Assembly (NCBI GenBank): GCA_963775445.1 | Contig: CAVZIT010000004.1 | Location: 1,302,001 to 1,366,000, forward strand | Direction: 5' to 3' | Length of the DNA stretch: 64,000 nt | Origin: Dokdonella_A sp963775445 | GTDB taxonomy: Bacteria > Pseudomonadota > Gammaproteobacteria > Xanthomonadales > Rhodanobacteraceae | Shown: positions 1-9,587 of the stretch, in pieces | Numbering within the stretch: position 1 is the stretch's first letter | Layout: the number at the start of each line of letters is the position of its first letter | Program-made: the position numbers and the translations under genes | Notes under the pieces: model-generated | The model's database searches: none | What the model was told of the DNA's origin: nothing | What the model saw: the letters and a program-made list of their open reading frames with translations, nothing else

Positions 1-336
1 CTTGGCGAGTCCGCTATTGGCCGCGATACGTTCCTTGATGAAATATTCGACCGCTTTCACGTCGTGATTGGTTTCGCGCTCGATGGTCTTGATCCGTTCG
101 GCATCGGCCATGGAGAAGTTGTCCGCGAGTTCTTGCAGCACTGCGGTCGCTTGCGCGGAGAACATCGGCGCTTCGCGGATGTCGGCGTTCGCGGCCAGCG
201 CGGTGAGCCAACGGACCTCGACCAGCACCCGGCGATGCAGCAGTCCGTATTCACTGAAGATCGGGCGCAGGGCTTCGGTTTTTGCCGCATAGCGGCCATC
301 GAGCGGAGACAGGGCGCTGAGCGCGGCGGACGACAT
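1..336 (-). CDS. purB: Adenylosuccinate lyase, N-terminal part (cut by window edge)
   Basis: This is the first 112 residues of PurB, which cleaves SAICAR and adenylosuccinate in purine synthesis. The start is the ATG at 336 (MSSAALSALSPLDGRY). Near the end of the fragment comes TNHDVKAVEYF, a stretch typical of the gammaproteobacterial PurB subfamily. The frame stays open to base 1, so about three quarters of the usual roughly 455 residues lie outside. It diverges from fumC, which belongs to the same fumarase/aspartase superfamily but is clearly a different enzyme. Identity is firm; the C-terminal catalytic loop cannot be seen here. Confidence 0.93.
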   Translation of the reverse strand, partial: MSSAALSALSPLDGRYAAKTEALRPIFSEYGLLHRRVLVEVRWLTALAANADIREAPMFSAQATAVLQELADNFSMADAERIKTIERETNHDVKAVEYFIKERIAANSGLAK

Positions 337-360
337 CGCAGGACCTGTGGCGAGTTGGAC

Positions 361-388
361 GACGAAGTTTACACCGCACCGCTATAAT
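361..388 (+). promoter_or_regulatory. Probable fumC promoter
   Basis: A perfect TATAAT lies at 383-388, 45 bases before the fumC start. The hexamer at a 16-base spacing (GACGAA, 361-366) is a poor -35 match, so the promoter may depend on the -10 box or an activator. It lies in the short purB-fumC divergent gap. Inferred from sequence only. Confidence 0.45.
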
Positions 389-432
389 CCTTGGCCGCTT
401 CGTCGAAAGTTCAACATTTCCTGGGAGTTCAC

Positions 433-1824
<1,392 letters not shown>

Positions 1825-1835
1825 AGGGTATCGCC

Positions 1836-2885
1836 ATGGCGAGACGATGGCTTTTGCCGACGTTGCTGTTCGCCGCCAGCGCGCTGGCGCAGCAGAACGT
1901 GGATATCAGCGGCAAGGATTTCACTACGGGGGCGAGCGATGCAAAGCTCGCCGCGCTCGGCCACGATGCGGCCTTGTCGGGAAAGCGGCTCGTCGTGACC
2001 GCGCCGCAGTACTGGCACGCCAAGATCGCAGCCAGGATACGCGCCGGCGGCGAGGCAAAAGTGATCATGCGCGATGGTTTCTACGAAAACATCGTTGTGC
2101 GGGTCGAGAGCGAAGCGCCGGTTCGCATCAAAGTCACCCCCTCGAAGGCTGAGCTTGCCAGTGTGCCACGACGGGGTTCTTCGGTCGGCCACCAGGGAAC
2201 CTCTAGCGACGCCAGCGCGACCGAAGGATTTACCTCCGCGAAAACGAGCCCGTCCGATCAGGGGCCGCGCGCGCCACAGCCGGGCCTGAATGAGACTGCT
2301 TCCCGCAATGCGGAAGGGTCCAATATCGAGACGATCCGGCAACGACTGCGGACCAACTTGAATCATGGGCGCCCTGTAGACGGAACGATGCGAGCGGCGC
2401 AGTTGACCTCGGGCGATGTGGTCTTCGTCGATGGATCCGTACGCGCGGTGGTTCGCAGGGAAGGGCTGAATCCTCAATTCTACTGGCTTGAGGGGGATCT
2501 CGATCTCGCTCGTGCTGAACTCAAGCCCATCGGCGGCAACCGATATGAGGTTCTGGGAACGCTGCGCCCGGGCAATTACAGTTTGCGCGAAGCGAAAAGC
2601 ACCGCGCCGCTTATTTTCACCGCCAGCACTCCCCCGGCCGAATCAGCGGTGCGAGCGTCCTTGCAGAGACGCTACAACGAAGGGCGCCGAATCGATGAGG
2701 TGCTCGTGCCGGCGAGTCTGCGCCACGGCGATCTGATCTACACAGGCGCGGGCGCCGCGGTCATCGTACGCCGCAACGGTGCGAATCTCCTACGCTACTG
2801 GTTGAATGGGCCGATCGATCTCAATCAGCCGGGGCTGCGGAAGGAAGGCAGCAACGAATTCCGCTTGGTTGGCCTGCAGCGATGA
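1836..2885 (+). CDS. Secreted protein of unknown function with two internal repeats
   Basis: I do not recognise a family. The start at 1836 (MARRWLLPTLLFAASALA) follows an AAGGG ribosome-binding site and gives a clean signal peptide; an ATG at 1821 overlapping the fumC stop is possible. The mature protein of about 330 residues has a variable, Ser/Pro-rich middle and two copies of a module of about 75 residues. The copies share the pattern R-x-R-x-N-x-GR-x-(I/V)D followed by a GD-(V/L)-(V/I) beta stretch, VRR and a (F/L)-x-YWL core. One copy lies near residues 160-235 and the other near 268-349. It probably acts in the periplasm. Proximity to fumC suggests co-transcription, not shared function. 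Confidence 0.7.
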   Translation: MARRWLLPTLLFAASALAQQNVDISGKDFTTGASDAKLAALGHDAALSGKRLVVTAPQYWHAKIAARIRAGGEAKVIMRDGFYENIVVRVESEAPVRIKVTPSKAELASVPRRGSSVGHQGTSSDASATEGFTSAKTSPSDQGPRAPQPGLNETASRNAEGSNIETIRQRLRTNLNHGRPVDGTMRAAQLTSGDVVFVDGSVRAVVRREGLNPQFYWLEGDLDLARAELKPIGGNRYEVLGTLRPGNYSLREAKSTAPLIFTASTPPAESAVRASLQRRYNEGRRIDEVLVPASLRHGDLIYTGAGAAVIVRRNGANLLRYWLNGPIDLNQPGLRKEGSNEFRLVGLQR

Positions 2886-2939
2886 CGCGATTTGCATGGC
2901 CCGCAATCGAGAGGGCGTCCGGCGAAGAATATGCTTGAC

Positions 2940-2968
2940 GCTGTGCGCCTCTACACGAGGCGCACAGC
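2940..2968. terminator. Hairpin between convergent genes
   Basis: A perfect 12-base inverted repeat (GCTGTGCGCCTC and its complement) with a 5-base loop lies between the unknown secreted gene and the minus-strand ABC permease gene. Neither side has a T-tract, so it is not a classical intrinsic terminator. It could stabilise 3' ends from both directions. Confidence 0.4.
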
Positions 2969-3012
2969 TGGTATCAAGGACCGAAACGGGATTCCCCGCG
3001 TTTGGCGCACAT

Positions 3013-3987
3013 TCAAGTCGACGTGTCGGTGCGGCGCGAGCGCAGCCAGACGGCCGCAATGAGCATCGCCACACCGGCTGCTGCGCCAATCCAAAGGCCC
3101 GTCGAGCCGAGCAGGTGTCCGACATCCGCCCAATTGAACAGCGCGACCCGACTGCGATCTCCGATTTCGAAATGGATTCCGCCCGGCACGTGCCACGCCC
3201 AGCTCCCGGGAACGATACTGAACAAGATGCGCCCAACAATGTCGCGCCAGTACCAAAGCCGAAAGTCGAATCCCTCATGTCCCATGCCTGTTACCGATTG
3301 CAGGAACAGCATCCAGCCCAGCAGCACCGGCGGCACGACGGCCCACAGGAACGGTTTTGATCGCGCGAATGCCGAGCAAAGCAGCAGCCACCCGTAGGCA
3401 GGCAAGGCCCACAGGGCATTTACCGGAATCAGCACCAGCAATTGCAGCCATAGCCGGAGCGGCGATACCGGACCCCATACGAGGGTGAACGGGTTGCCAC
3501 CGTGCATGAGCACGACCAGTCCAAACAACAACAGCAGCACGATGTGCATGGCGATGGTGATCACGAATGCAAACACCGGCGCGATCAGCGCGGCAGTGAG
3601 CACCTTGGAAGCGACCGTCGCGCTGTCAGTCAATGGCAGAGACTTCCAGAACAGCACGCTTCGGTCCCGACGATCGTCGTACAAGGCGCCGAGCAAATAG
3701 AAGAACAGCACGAACGCCAGCACGATCTGGATGAAGCTCGCGAATACGAACAGCGAGCCATCGAGCGCAGCGCCGACCTGGCGCAAATCCTCCGGCGTAA
3801 CCGCCGTGAGCGCCTTGTTGAGCTGCATCCCGATCTGGATGTGCGAACGCGCCCCGAGAATTTCGCCGATCACGATCCCGGAAAGCGTCAGCAGGACGAC
3901 GACTGCTGCGGTCCATAGAGGTGCCCACAGGAAGCCGCCGCGGTGCTCCCAATATTCGCGTTTGAGCAACAGTGGCAGGTTGTTCAT
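3013..3987 (-). CDS. ABC-2 type transporter permease
   Basis: Membrane component of an ABC exporter, 324 residues. It has about six hydrophobic segments: one near residues 20-45, one near 100-120, and the remainder between about 130 and 320. A charged YDDRRDRSVLFWKSLP loop follows the second segment, as in many ABC-2 and bacitracin/heme-type permeases. It overlaps the ATPase gene upstream by four bases (ATGA), so the two are translationally coupled. With the GntR-YtrA regulator at the head of the operon, the system resembles cell-envelope stress or antimicrobial-peptide detoxification transporters. The substrate cannot be told from sequence. Confidence 0.85.
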   Translation of the reverse strand: MNNLPLLLKREYWEHRGGFLWAPLWTAAVVVLLTLSGIVIGEILGARSHIQIGMQLNKALTAVTPEDLRQVGAALDGSLFVFASFIQIVLAFVLFFYLLGALYDDRRDRSVLFWKSLPLTDSATVASKVLTAALIAPVFAFVITIAMHIVLLLLFGLVVLMHGGNPFTLVWGPVSPLRLWLQLLVLIPVNALWALPAYGWLLLCSAFARSKPFLWAVVPPVLLGWMLFLQSVTGMGHEGFDFRLWYWRDIVGRILFSIVPGSWAWHVPGGIHFEIGDRSRVALFNWADVGHLLGSTGLWIGAAAGVAMLIAAVWLRSRRTDTST

Positions 3988-4841
3988 GCGTAGGTCCCTC
4001 GCATCGTGGCAACAAAGAGATCGACTACGCTGGGCTTGTGCAGCTCTCCGAGCGCTGCCAATCGTGCGCGATCAACTCCGTCGAACAGGAATATTGTCTT
4101 GCCGAAGATCTGGCGCTCGTGGAGCGGCCCCAGAGCCCGCGCTGCGTCGACCTTGTCAGGATTGACCATCACCTCGGCGAAACGCTCGGCCACCTGGTCC
4201 ATCGTTGCCGACAGGGCGATCTTGCCATCGCGGATGAAGATCAGGTCGGTAAGGATGTGTTCGATTTCCTCGACCTGGTGCGTGGTGACGAGAATGGTCT
4301 TCTGCTCGTCGAAATAGTCGTTCAGCAGACTTTCGTAGAACGCCTTGCGGTAGAGGATATCCAGGCCCAGCGTAGGCTCGTCGAGGACCAGCAGGCGTGC
4401 ATCGATTGCCATGACGAGCGCCAGGTGCAACTGCACGATCATGCCCTTGGACAACTCGCGCACGCGCATCTGCGGTTTCAATTTGGTGCGTGCCAGGAAT
4501 GTCTGACATTTATCTCTCGAGAAACGTGGATGTACGCCGGCCACGAACTCGACCGCCTCGCCGACCCGCAGCCAGCGCGGCAACACCGCCACATCAGCTA
4601 TGAAACACACTTGCTGCATGAGTTGCGCGCGGTGGCTGCGCGGATCGAGGCCCAGCACCGACAGTTCGCCCTGGAAGTCGGTCAGGCCAAGGATCGCCTT
4701 GAGCGCGGTGGTCTTGCCGGCGCCGTTCGGGCCGATCAAGCCGACGATGCGGCCGGTTTCGATATTGAAATCGACCTCGTCGAGCGCAGCCGTCGCGCCA
4801 TAGCGCTTGGTCAGATTGTGAGCGTGGACTATCGCATTCAT
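3984..4841 (-). CDS. ABC transporter ATP-binding protein
   Basis: ATPase partner of the downstream permease, 285 residues. Walker A GPNGAGKTT is at residues 37-45. The signature is LSKGM (the canonical form is LSGGQ), followed by Walker B LLVLDEPTLGLD and the H-loop TTHQVEE. A C-terminal extension of about 70 residues follows the nucleotide-binding fold, as in YtrB/CcmA-like exporters. The start at 4841 overlaps the stop of the GntR gene (ATGA); an in-frame upstream start would lie inside that gene and is unlikely. The variant signature (K for the second G) is worth noting but is seen in related exporters. Confidence 0.9.
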   Translation of the reverse strand: MNAIVHAHNLTKRYGATAALDEVDFNIETGRIVGLIGPNGAGKTTALKAILGLTDFQGELSVLGLDPRSHRAQLMQQVCFIADVAVLPRWLRVGEAVEFVAGVHPRFSRDKCQTFLARTKLKPQMRVRELSKGMIVQLHLALVMAIDARLLVLDEPTLGLDILYRKAFYESLLNDYFDEQKTILVTTHQVEEIEHILTDLIFIRDGKIALSATMDQVAERFAEVMVNPDKVDAARALGPLHERQIFGKTIFLFDGVDRARLAALGELHKPSVVDLFVATMRGTYA

Positions 4842-5212
4842 TTGGCCTTCTCCTCGTCGGCCTTGGCCTGCTCCATCAGCTCCTTCAAGCTGATCCCCAT
4901 TCGCATCAGTCGCGCATACAACGCCGGCCATTCCTCGCGAAGAAAATGATCGCGTTCGGATTTCAGCAATGCCGCGCGTGCGCCTTCGTTGACATACATA
5001 CCCAAACCCCTTCTTTTTTCCACCAGATTTTCGTCGACCAGTTCCTGATAGGCCTTGGATACCGTGATCGGATTGATCTGAAAATCTGCGGCTACCTGCC
5101 GCACCGAGGGCAGCGGGTCCCCGGCGCCGAGGACGCCATCGAGAATCATCGCCACCACGCGATCCCGCAGCTGGCGATAGATCGGTGTCGAGTCGTTCCA
5201 GGTGATGCTCAT
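4838..5212 (-). CDS. GntR-family regulator, YtrA subfamily
   Basis: A short 124-residue regulator with an N-terminal winged helix-turn-helix (about residues 8-76, containing the GntR pattern LPSVRQVAADFQINPITVSKAYQEL split over two helices) and only a small C-terminal tail. This is the YtrA layout, which lacks a large effector domain. YtrA-type regulators typically repress their own ABC-transporter operon. It lies 4 bases after the small secreted protein and overlaps the ATPase gene. The near-palindrome over the operon promoter at 5661-5682 is its likely operator. Confidence 0.9.
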   Translation of the reverse strand: MSITWNDSTPIYRQLRDRVVAMILDGVLGAGDPLPSVRQVAADFQINPITVSKAYQELVDENLVEKRRGLGMYVNEGARAALLKSERDHFLREEWPALYARLMRMGISLKELMEQAKADEEKAK

Positions 5213-5216
5213 CGGC

Positions 5217-5630
5217 CTATTCCCTGCTCATGCGCGGCGCGGACTTGCCGAAGGAATAGTAGGGCATGTCCAATGGAGCGTGCGGAACGCTGGTCGTCGC
5301 TGTCGACGCGTGCAACGGGGTGATGGCGGCGGCCACGCTTGCCGCAACGCGGGCTTCGGCCTGCGTGCGTGTCGCGGCGTTCGACAGCTCACGGGGTCCC
5401 GGATGCACCAGTATCTGCGGCAAGGTCGTCATTGCGGCAGCCTCCAGCTCTTCGGTGCCCGGATGGACTTCAACGATTGGCAGTACCGGCAAAGTGGCGC
5501 GTGCCGGCTTCGACTGTGCGGCATGGTGCACCGGCTCCGGCACTGACGGCCCGGATCGATGCGACAGCGCAAAGCCCGCGGCAGATAGGCCGACGGACAG
5601 CACGAGAGCAACAATCAGACGGGTTAACAT
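5217..5630 (-). CDS. Small secreted or membrane-anchored protein heading the ABC operon
   Basis: Unrecognised, 137 residues. It has one N-terminal hydrophobic segment (MLTRLIVALVLSVGLSAAGFA) and then a low-complexity Ala/Pro/Thr-rich region with no cysteine lipobox. A strong AGGAGG ribosome-binding site (minus strand, 5637-5642) precedes the ATG at 5630. It is the first gene of the operon with the GntR regulator and ABC genes, so it probably acts with the transporter in the envelope. That role is inferred from context only. Confidence 0.7.
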   Translation of the reverse strand: MLTRLIVALVLSVGLSAAGFALSHRSGPSVPEPVHHAAQSKPARATLPVLPIVEVHPGTEELEAAAMTTLPQILVHPGPRELSNAATRTQAEARVAASVAAAITPLHASTATTSVPHAPLDMPYYSFGKSAPRMSRE

Positions 5631-5660
5631 GACAACCTCCTGCGAGGTGTTGATGAAGTA

Positions 5661-5700
5661 GTGTTGTAGCTAACTATAACACCTAATCTCATCATGTCAA
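5661..5700 (-). promoter_or_regulatory. Promoter and candidate GntR operator of the ABC operon
   Basis: Read on the minus strand, TTGACA (5695-5700) and TATAGT (5673-5678) are separated by 16 bases, a near-consensus sigma-70 promoter. The -10 box lies inside a 22-base near-palindrome at 5661-5682 (GTGTT...AACAC, 9 of 11 pairs matching). Binding of the downstream GntR-YtrA protein there would block RNA polymerase. The overlap suggests autorepression. Confidence 0.7.
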
Positions 5701-5863
5701 CACCCAGGAACGAAGGTCAATGATGAACGGTCACATCCTGCGGGTTTGCCAAGGCCGTGCGCCACGTCCACAATACGCCGCCCTCTTACGGTGTTCAGGT
5801 CCGATCGGCGTCTGCGTCGATGGGCATGGCGACCCGAATTTCCTCACGATTTCAGGAGTAGAC

Positions 5864-6679
5864 ATGACGCGTTTCATCAAGAAGTCACTGATTGCCGCCG
5901 CGCTGGCCGCAACATTCGGGCTGGGCAATGCATTTGCGGCGCCGCCGATCAAACCGGCGCCGATGGCCGGCAATGCTGCGGCGGCACCCGTGAAGTTGGA
6001 CAAGGACAAGGTCAGCACGATGGTCGGCATGGACATCGGGCGCGGCCTGTCCCAGATCAAGGACGACATTGATCTCGATGTCGTGGCCAAGGCACTCAAG
6101 GAGACTGTCAACGGACAGAAGACATCCCTGACGCCTGAGGAAGCGCTTGAGGTACGCAAGGCTTTCATGCAGCAGATGCAGGCCAAACGCGTGGCCGAAC
6201 GCAAGGTGGAGGCCGAAAAGAACAAGTCCGAAGGCGCAGCGTTTCTCGCCTCGAACAAGTCCAAGCCTGGCGTCAAGACGACCGCTTCGGGCCTGCAGTA
6301 CAAGGTTATCAAGCAGGGCACCGGTCCCAAGCCGAAGGCCACCGATACGGTCAAAGTCAACTACAAGGGCACCAAGATCGATGGCACGGAGTTCGACAGC
6401 TCCTACAAGCGTGGCAAGCCGGCGACGTTTCCGCTCAATGGCGTGATCAAGGGCTGGAGCGAAGGGCTGGAACTGATGCCAGTCGGTTCCACATACAAAC
6501 TGTTCATTCCGGCGGACCTTGCCTATGGCGAAAACGGCCCCGGTCCGATCGGGCCGAACGCGACCCTGATTTTCGATGTTGAGTTGCTGAGCATCGAGAA
6601 TGCGGCTGACAAGGCGAAGGCCAAGGCCGCTGGGAAGCCGATGATCAAGCCCATCAAGAAGAAGATGGGCGGCAAGTAA
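5864..6679 (+). CDS. FKBP-type peptidyl-prolyl cis-trans isomerase, periplasmic
   Basis: Folding catalyst of the Mip/FkpA type, 271 residues. A signal peptide covers about residues 1-27 (MTRFIKKSLIAAALAATFGLGNAFA). An N-terminal helical dimerisation domain (about 40-150) has a long charged helix rich in Lys/Glu. The FKBP domain (about 165-250) includes GLQYKVIKQGTG, DGTEFDSSY and IPADLAYGENGPGPIGPNATL. The C-terminus is Lys/Ala-rich. The start at 5864 has a CAGGAG ribosome-binding site; an open frame further upstream would put 48 residues before the signal peptide and is unlikely. A terminator follows. Confidence 0.9.
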   Translation: MTRFIKKSLIAAALAATFGLGNAFAAPPIKPAPMAGNAAAAPVKLDKDKVSTMVGMDIGRGLSQIKDDIDLDVVAKALKETVNGQKTSLTPEEALEVRKAFMQQMQAKRVAERKVEAEKNKSEGAAFLASNKSKPGVKTTASGLQYKVIKQGTGPKPKATDTVKVNYKGTKIDGTEFDSSYKRGKPATFPLNGVIKGWSEGLELMPVGSTYKLFIPADLAYGENGPGPIGPNATLIFDVELLSIENAADKAKAKAAGKPMIKPIKKKMGGK

Positions 6680-6701
6680 GTCGCTTGCTTTTTTCGTAGG
6701 A

Positions 6702-6734
6702 GGCGCGCTGCGGTTCGGCGCGCCTTCATCTTTT
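6702..6734 (+). terminator. Terminator after the FKBP gene
   Basis: GGCGCGC (6702-6708) pairs with GCGCGCC (6718-6724) around a 9-base loop, followed by a T-rich run (TTCATCTTTT). It lies 22 bases after the FKBP stop and before ugd. Confidence 0.65.
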
Positions 6735-6830
6735 CGGCTCCGGGTCAATGAGATCGTTCGCGCCGCCATCCAGCGCGTCGCCGCTGCGACAGCATGTGGT
6801 CGGGTCGGACGCAGCCGAGGGTGATACTGC

Positions 6831-8177
6831 ATGCGTGTGACTATTTTCGGCACCGGCTATGTAGGTCTCGTGACCGGCGCTTGCCTGGCCGAGGTCGGAA
6901 ACGAAGTCGTCTGCATCGACGTTGATGAGGCGAAGATTGCGCGGCTCAATCGAGGCGAAATACCCATCTACGAGCCAGGATTGGCGCCTCTGGTGCGCGA
7001 GAACGGCGCCGCGGGCCGGTTGCACTTCACGACCGATGCGAAGAAGGCGATCGGGCATGCGCAGATCCTGTTCATTGCAGTTGGAACGCCGCCCGAGGAG
7101 GATGGAAGCGCCGATCTTTCGCATGTCCTCGAAGTCGCAGGAACCATTGGCGGGGCGATGTCGCGACCGGTGACCGTGGTCAACAAATCCACTGTACCGG
7201 TCGGCACCGCCGATCGCGTCAGACAAACGATATCGGATGCGCTTGCGGTGCGCGGCGCGAACATTGCTTTCGATGTCGTCTCCAATCCGGAATTCCTCAA
7301 GGAGGGCGATGCGGTACACGATTGCCTTCGACCCGACCGGATCATCGTGGGGGCCGAAAGCGCGGCTGCGGTCGACGTGTTGAAAACCCTGTATGCACCG
7401 TTCAACCGCAACCACGAGCGCATGGTGTTCATGGATGTGCGTTCGGCGGAGCTGACCAAGTACGCGGCCAACGCGATGCTCGCGACCAAGATCAGCTTCA
7501 TGAACGAAATGGCCAATATTGCCGAGCGTGTGGGCGCCGATATCGAGCAAGTGCGCCTGGGCATCGGATCGGACCCCCGCATCGGCTACCATTTCATCTA
7601 TCCGGGAGCCGGCTACGGCGGTTCGTGCTTCCCCAAGGACGTCAAGGCGCTCGAATACACTGCACGCTCCCATGATTACGAGGCTCGCGTCCTCAATGCC
7701 GTCGAAGCGGTCAATGAAGATCAGAAGGGAAAGCTGTTTGAACTGATTTCCCGACATTTTCGCGGTCTGCTCGAGGGACGCACGGTTGCGCTGTGGGGCT
7801 TGGCATTCAAGCCCAACACCGACGATTTGCGTGAAGCGCCGAGCCGCAAGCTGATCGAAAGTCTGTGGTCCGCCGGAGCCACTGTGCGCGCCTACGATCC
7901 CGAGGCGGGTGCGGAAATGCGTCGCCTGTATGGCGAACGTGCCGATCTGGTGTTGTGCGATGAGCCGTACGCGGTGTTGCAGGGCGCCGATGCGCTGGCG
8001 ATCGTGACCGAGTGGAAGGAATTTCGCAGCCCCGACTTTGAACGCATTCGCGAGCTGCTGCACGATCCGGTAGTGTTCGACGGCCGTAATATCTTCGAAC
8101 CGTTGGCGGTTGAAAACGCGGGCTTGGCCTATTACGGAATCGGTCGTGGTCGCAGTATCGTCTTGCCATCGGATTGA
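6831..8177 (+). CDS. ugd: UDP-glucose 6-dehydrogenase
   Basis: Oxidises UDP-glucose twice with NAD to give UDP-glucuronate, a precursor for capsule, exopolysaccharide or lipid modification. It has 448 residues, normal for the family. The Rossmann motif GTGYVGLVTGACLAE is at residues 5-19. The catalytic cysteine lies in GYGGSCFPKD (Cys266). A C-terminal UDP-binding domain contains ALWGLAFKPNTDDLREAPS. It is followed at once by gmd, so two nucleotide-sugar precursors are made from adjacent genes. No glycosyltransferase cluster is visible beside them. Confidence 0.95.
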   Translation: MRVTIFGTGYVGLVTGACLAEVGNEVVCIDVDEAKIARLNRGEIPIYEPGLAPLVRENGAAGRLHFTTDAKKAIGHAQILFIAVGTPPEEDGSADLSHVLEVAGTIGGAMSRPVTVVNKSTVPVGTADRVRQTISDALAVRGANIAFDVVSNPEFLKEGDAVHDCLRPDRIIVGAESAAAVDVLKTLYAPFNRNHERMVFMDVRSAELTKYAANAMLATKISFMNEMANIAERVGADIEQVRLGIGSDPRIGYHFIYPGAGYGGSCFPKDVKALEYTARSHDYEARVLNAVEAVNEDQKGKLFELISRHFRGLLEGRTVALWGLAFKPNTDDLREAPSRKLIESLWSAGATVRAYDPEAGAEMRRLYGERADLVLCDEPYAVLQGADALAIVTEWKEFRSPDFERIRELLHDPVVFDGRNIFEPLAVENAGLAYYGIGRGRSIVLPSD

Positions 8178-8225
8178 CACCGCTGCCGGCGCATTGCTGC
8201 GCCATCGAAACCGGCAAGAGAGGTT

Positions 8226-9365
8226 ATGCCAAAACGCGCACTCATCACCGGCATCACCGGACAGGATGGCGCCTACCTGACCGAGCTCCTGCTGGGCCGG
8301 GGTTACGAAGTGCACGGCATCAAGCGACGCGCCTCGTCGTTCAATACGGAGCGCATCGACCATCTGTATCACGAACTCGGCGAGCCGGGGTCGGCGTTGA
8401 CCTTGCACTACGGCGATCTGACCGACACCACGGCACTCTCGCGCGTGATCCAGCAGGTGCAACCGGACGAGATCTACAACCTGGCCGCGCAAAGCCATGT
8501 TGCGGTGTCGTTCGAGGAACCCGAGTACACGGCCAATGCCGATGCACTTGGGGCACTGCGCATTCTCGAGTCGATGCGCGCGCTCGGCCTCATGGATCGT
8601 TGTCGCTACTATCAGGCTTCGACGTCGGAAATGTTTGGTCTGGTCAGCGAATCTCCGCAGCGCGAATCGACGCCGTTCCATCCGCGCTCGCCGTACGGCG
8701 TCGCCAAGCTTTATGCGTACTGGATAACGGTCAATTATCGCGAGGCGTTCGGCGCATACGGATGCAACGGCATCCTGTTCAATCACGAATCGCCGATCCG
8801 TGGCGAAACGTTCGTCACCCGCAAGATCACGCGCGGACTGGCACGGGTTTTTCACGGTTTGCAACAGTGCGTGCAGCTGGGAAATCTCGACGCGAGACGC
8901 GACTGGGGGCATGCGCGCGATTACGTCGAGGCGCAATGGCTCATGCTGCAGCAGGACAAACCTGCAGATTACGTGGTTGCGACCGGCATCCAGCATTCAG
9001 TGCGCGACTTCGTGAATCTCGCCGCTCACGAAATCGGCATCGATCTCGAATTTCGCGGCGATGGAACCGACGAACATGCCGTCGTGAGCCGCGTGCGCGC
9101 CGACAACTCGAAGCTCAAGCCCGGCGCAACTGTCCTGCGTATCCATCCGCAATATTACCGGCCGGCGGAAGTCGGCACCTTGCTTGGCGATGCGACGCTG
9201 GCGCGTGAACGGCTCGGTTGGACACCCAGGACATCTTTTGCCGAACTCGTGCGCGAAATGGCTGCCGCCGATCTCGCCCTGGCCGATCGTGAAGCGCGTG
9301 GTTTGGGCGGTGCGCGCCATGGTCGCCACCTGATTGAACGGCTCGATGGAGCGGGGCATGGGTGA
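8226..9365 (+). CDS. gmd: GDP-mannose 4,6-dehydratase
   Basis: Converts GDP-mannose to GDP-4-keto-6-deoxy-mannose, the precursor of GDP-fucose, GDP-rhamnose or GDP-perosamine. It has 379 residues and an extended SDR fold: NADP-binding GITGQDGAYLTELLL near residue 9, the QASTSEMFG segment, and the catalytic Tyr/Lys in SPYGVAKLYAYW. The sequence ...NHESPIRGETFVTRKITR is typical of Gmd. It follows ugd by 48 bases and overlaps slyX by 8. The enzyme that would finish the deoxysugar (such as rmd or fcl) is not in this window. Confidence 0.94.
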   Translation: MPKRALITGITGQDGAYLTELLLGRGYEVHGIKRRASSFNTERIDHLYHELGEPGSALTLHYGDLTDTTALSRVIQQVQPDEIYNLAAQSHVAVSFEEPEYTANADALGALRILESMRALGLMDRCRYYQASTSEMFGLVSESPQRESTPFHPRSPYGVAKLYAYWITVNYREAFGAYGCNGILFNHESPIRGETFVTRKITRGLARVFHGLQQCVQLGNLDARRDWGHARDYVEAQWLMLQQDKPADYVVATGIQHSVRDFVNLAAHEIGIDLEFRGDGTDEHAVVSRVRADNSKLKPGATVLRIHPQYYRPAEVGTLLGDATLARERLGWTPRTSFAELVREMAAADLALADREARGLGGARHGRHLIERLDGAGHG

Positions 9366-9576
9366 GGGGAGTGCGGATGCGCGTCTGGCCGAACTCGAGG
9401 TACGCGTTGCGTTCATCGATGACGCCGTGGCCACGTTGAACGACGAAATCATCAGCCAAGATCGCCGGATCGCGCACCTCGCTTCGGAACTGGAACGCGT
9501 GCGTGCCGAATTGATCAGGGTGGCTGGCGTCGCTTTTCAAGATCCGGTCGAAGAACCTCCGCCGCCGCATTACTAA
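9358..9576 (+). CDS. slyX: SlyX family protein
   Basis: A 72-residue, almost wholly coiled-coil protein (ARLAELEVRVAFIDDAVATL, then a second heptad stretch) ending in PPPPHY, the usual SlyX tail. The biochemical role of SlyX is unknown; in enterics it lies beside the isomerase gene slyD. I chose the ATG at 9358 because of the GGAGCGGGG stretch just before it; the start at 9334 lies deeper inside gmd. It is probably co-transcribed with gmd. Confidence 0.85.
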   Translation: MGEGSADARLAELEVRVAFIDDAVATLNDEIISQDRRIAHLASELERVRAELIRVAGVAFQDPVEEPPPPHY

Positions 9577-9587
9577 GCCGCCAGAAC

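Noticed and set aside
2940..2968. Classical rho-independent terminator
   Set aside because: The stem is perfect, but neither strand has a following T-tract, so only a low-confidence hairpin is listed.
5885..6853. Open frame of 322 codons antisense to the FKBP gene
   Set aside because: It has no family match and covers the terminator of the sense gene.
6726..8996. Open frame of 756 codons antisense to ugd and gmd
   Set aside because: It exists because G+C-rich coding DNA has few stops on the other strand. It has no family motif or ribosome-binding site, and both sense genes are certain.
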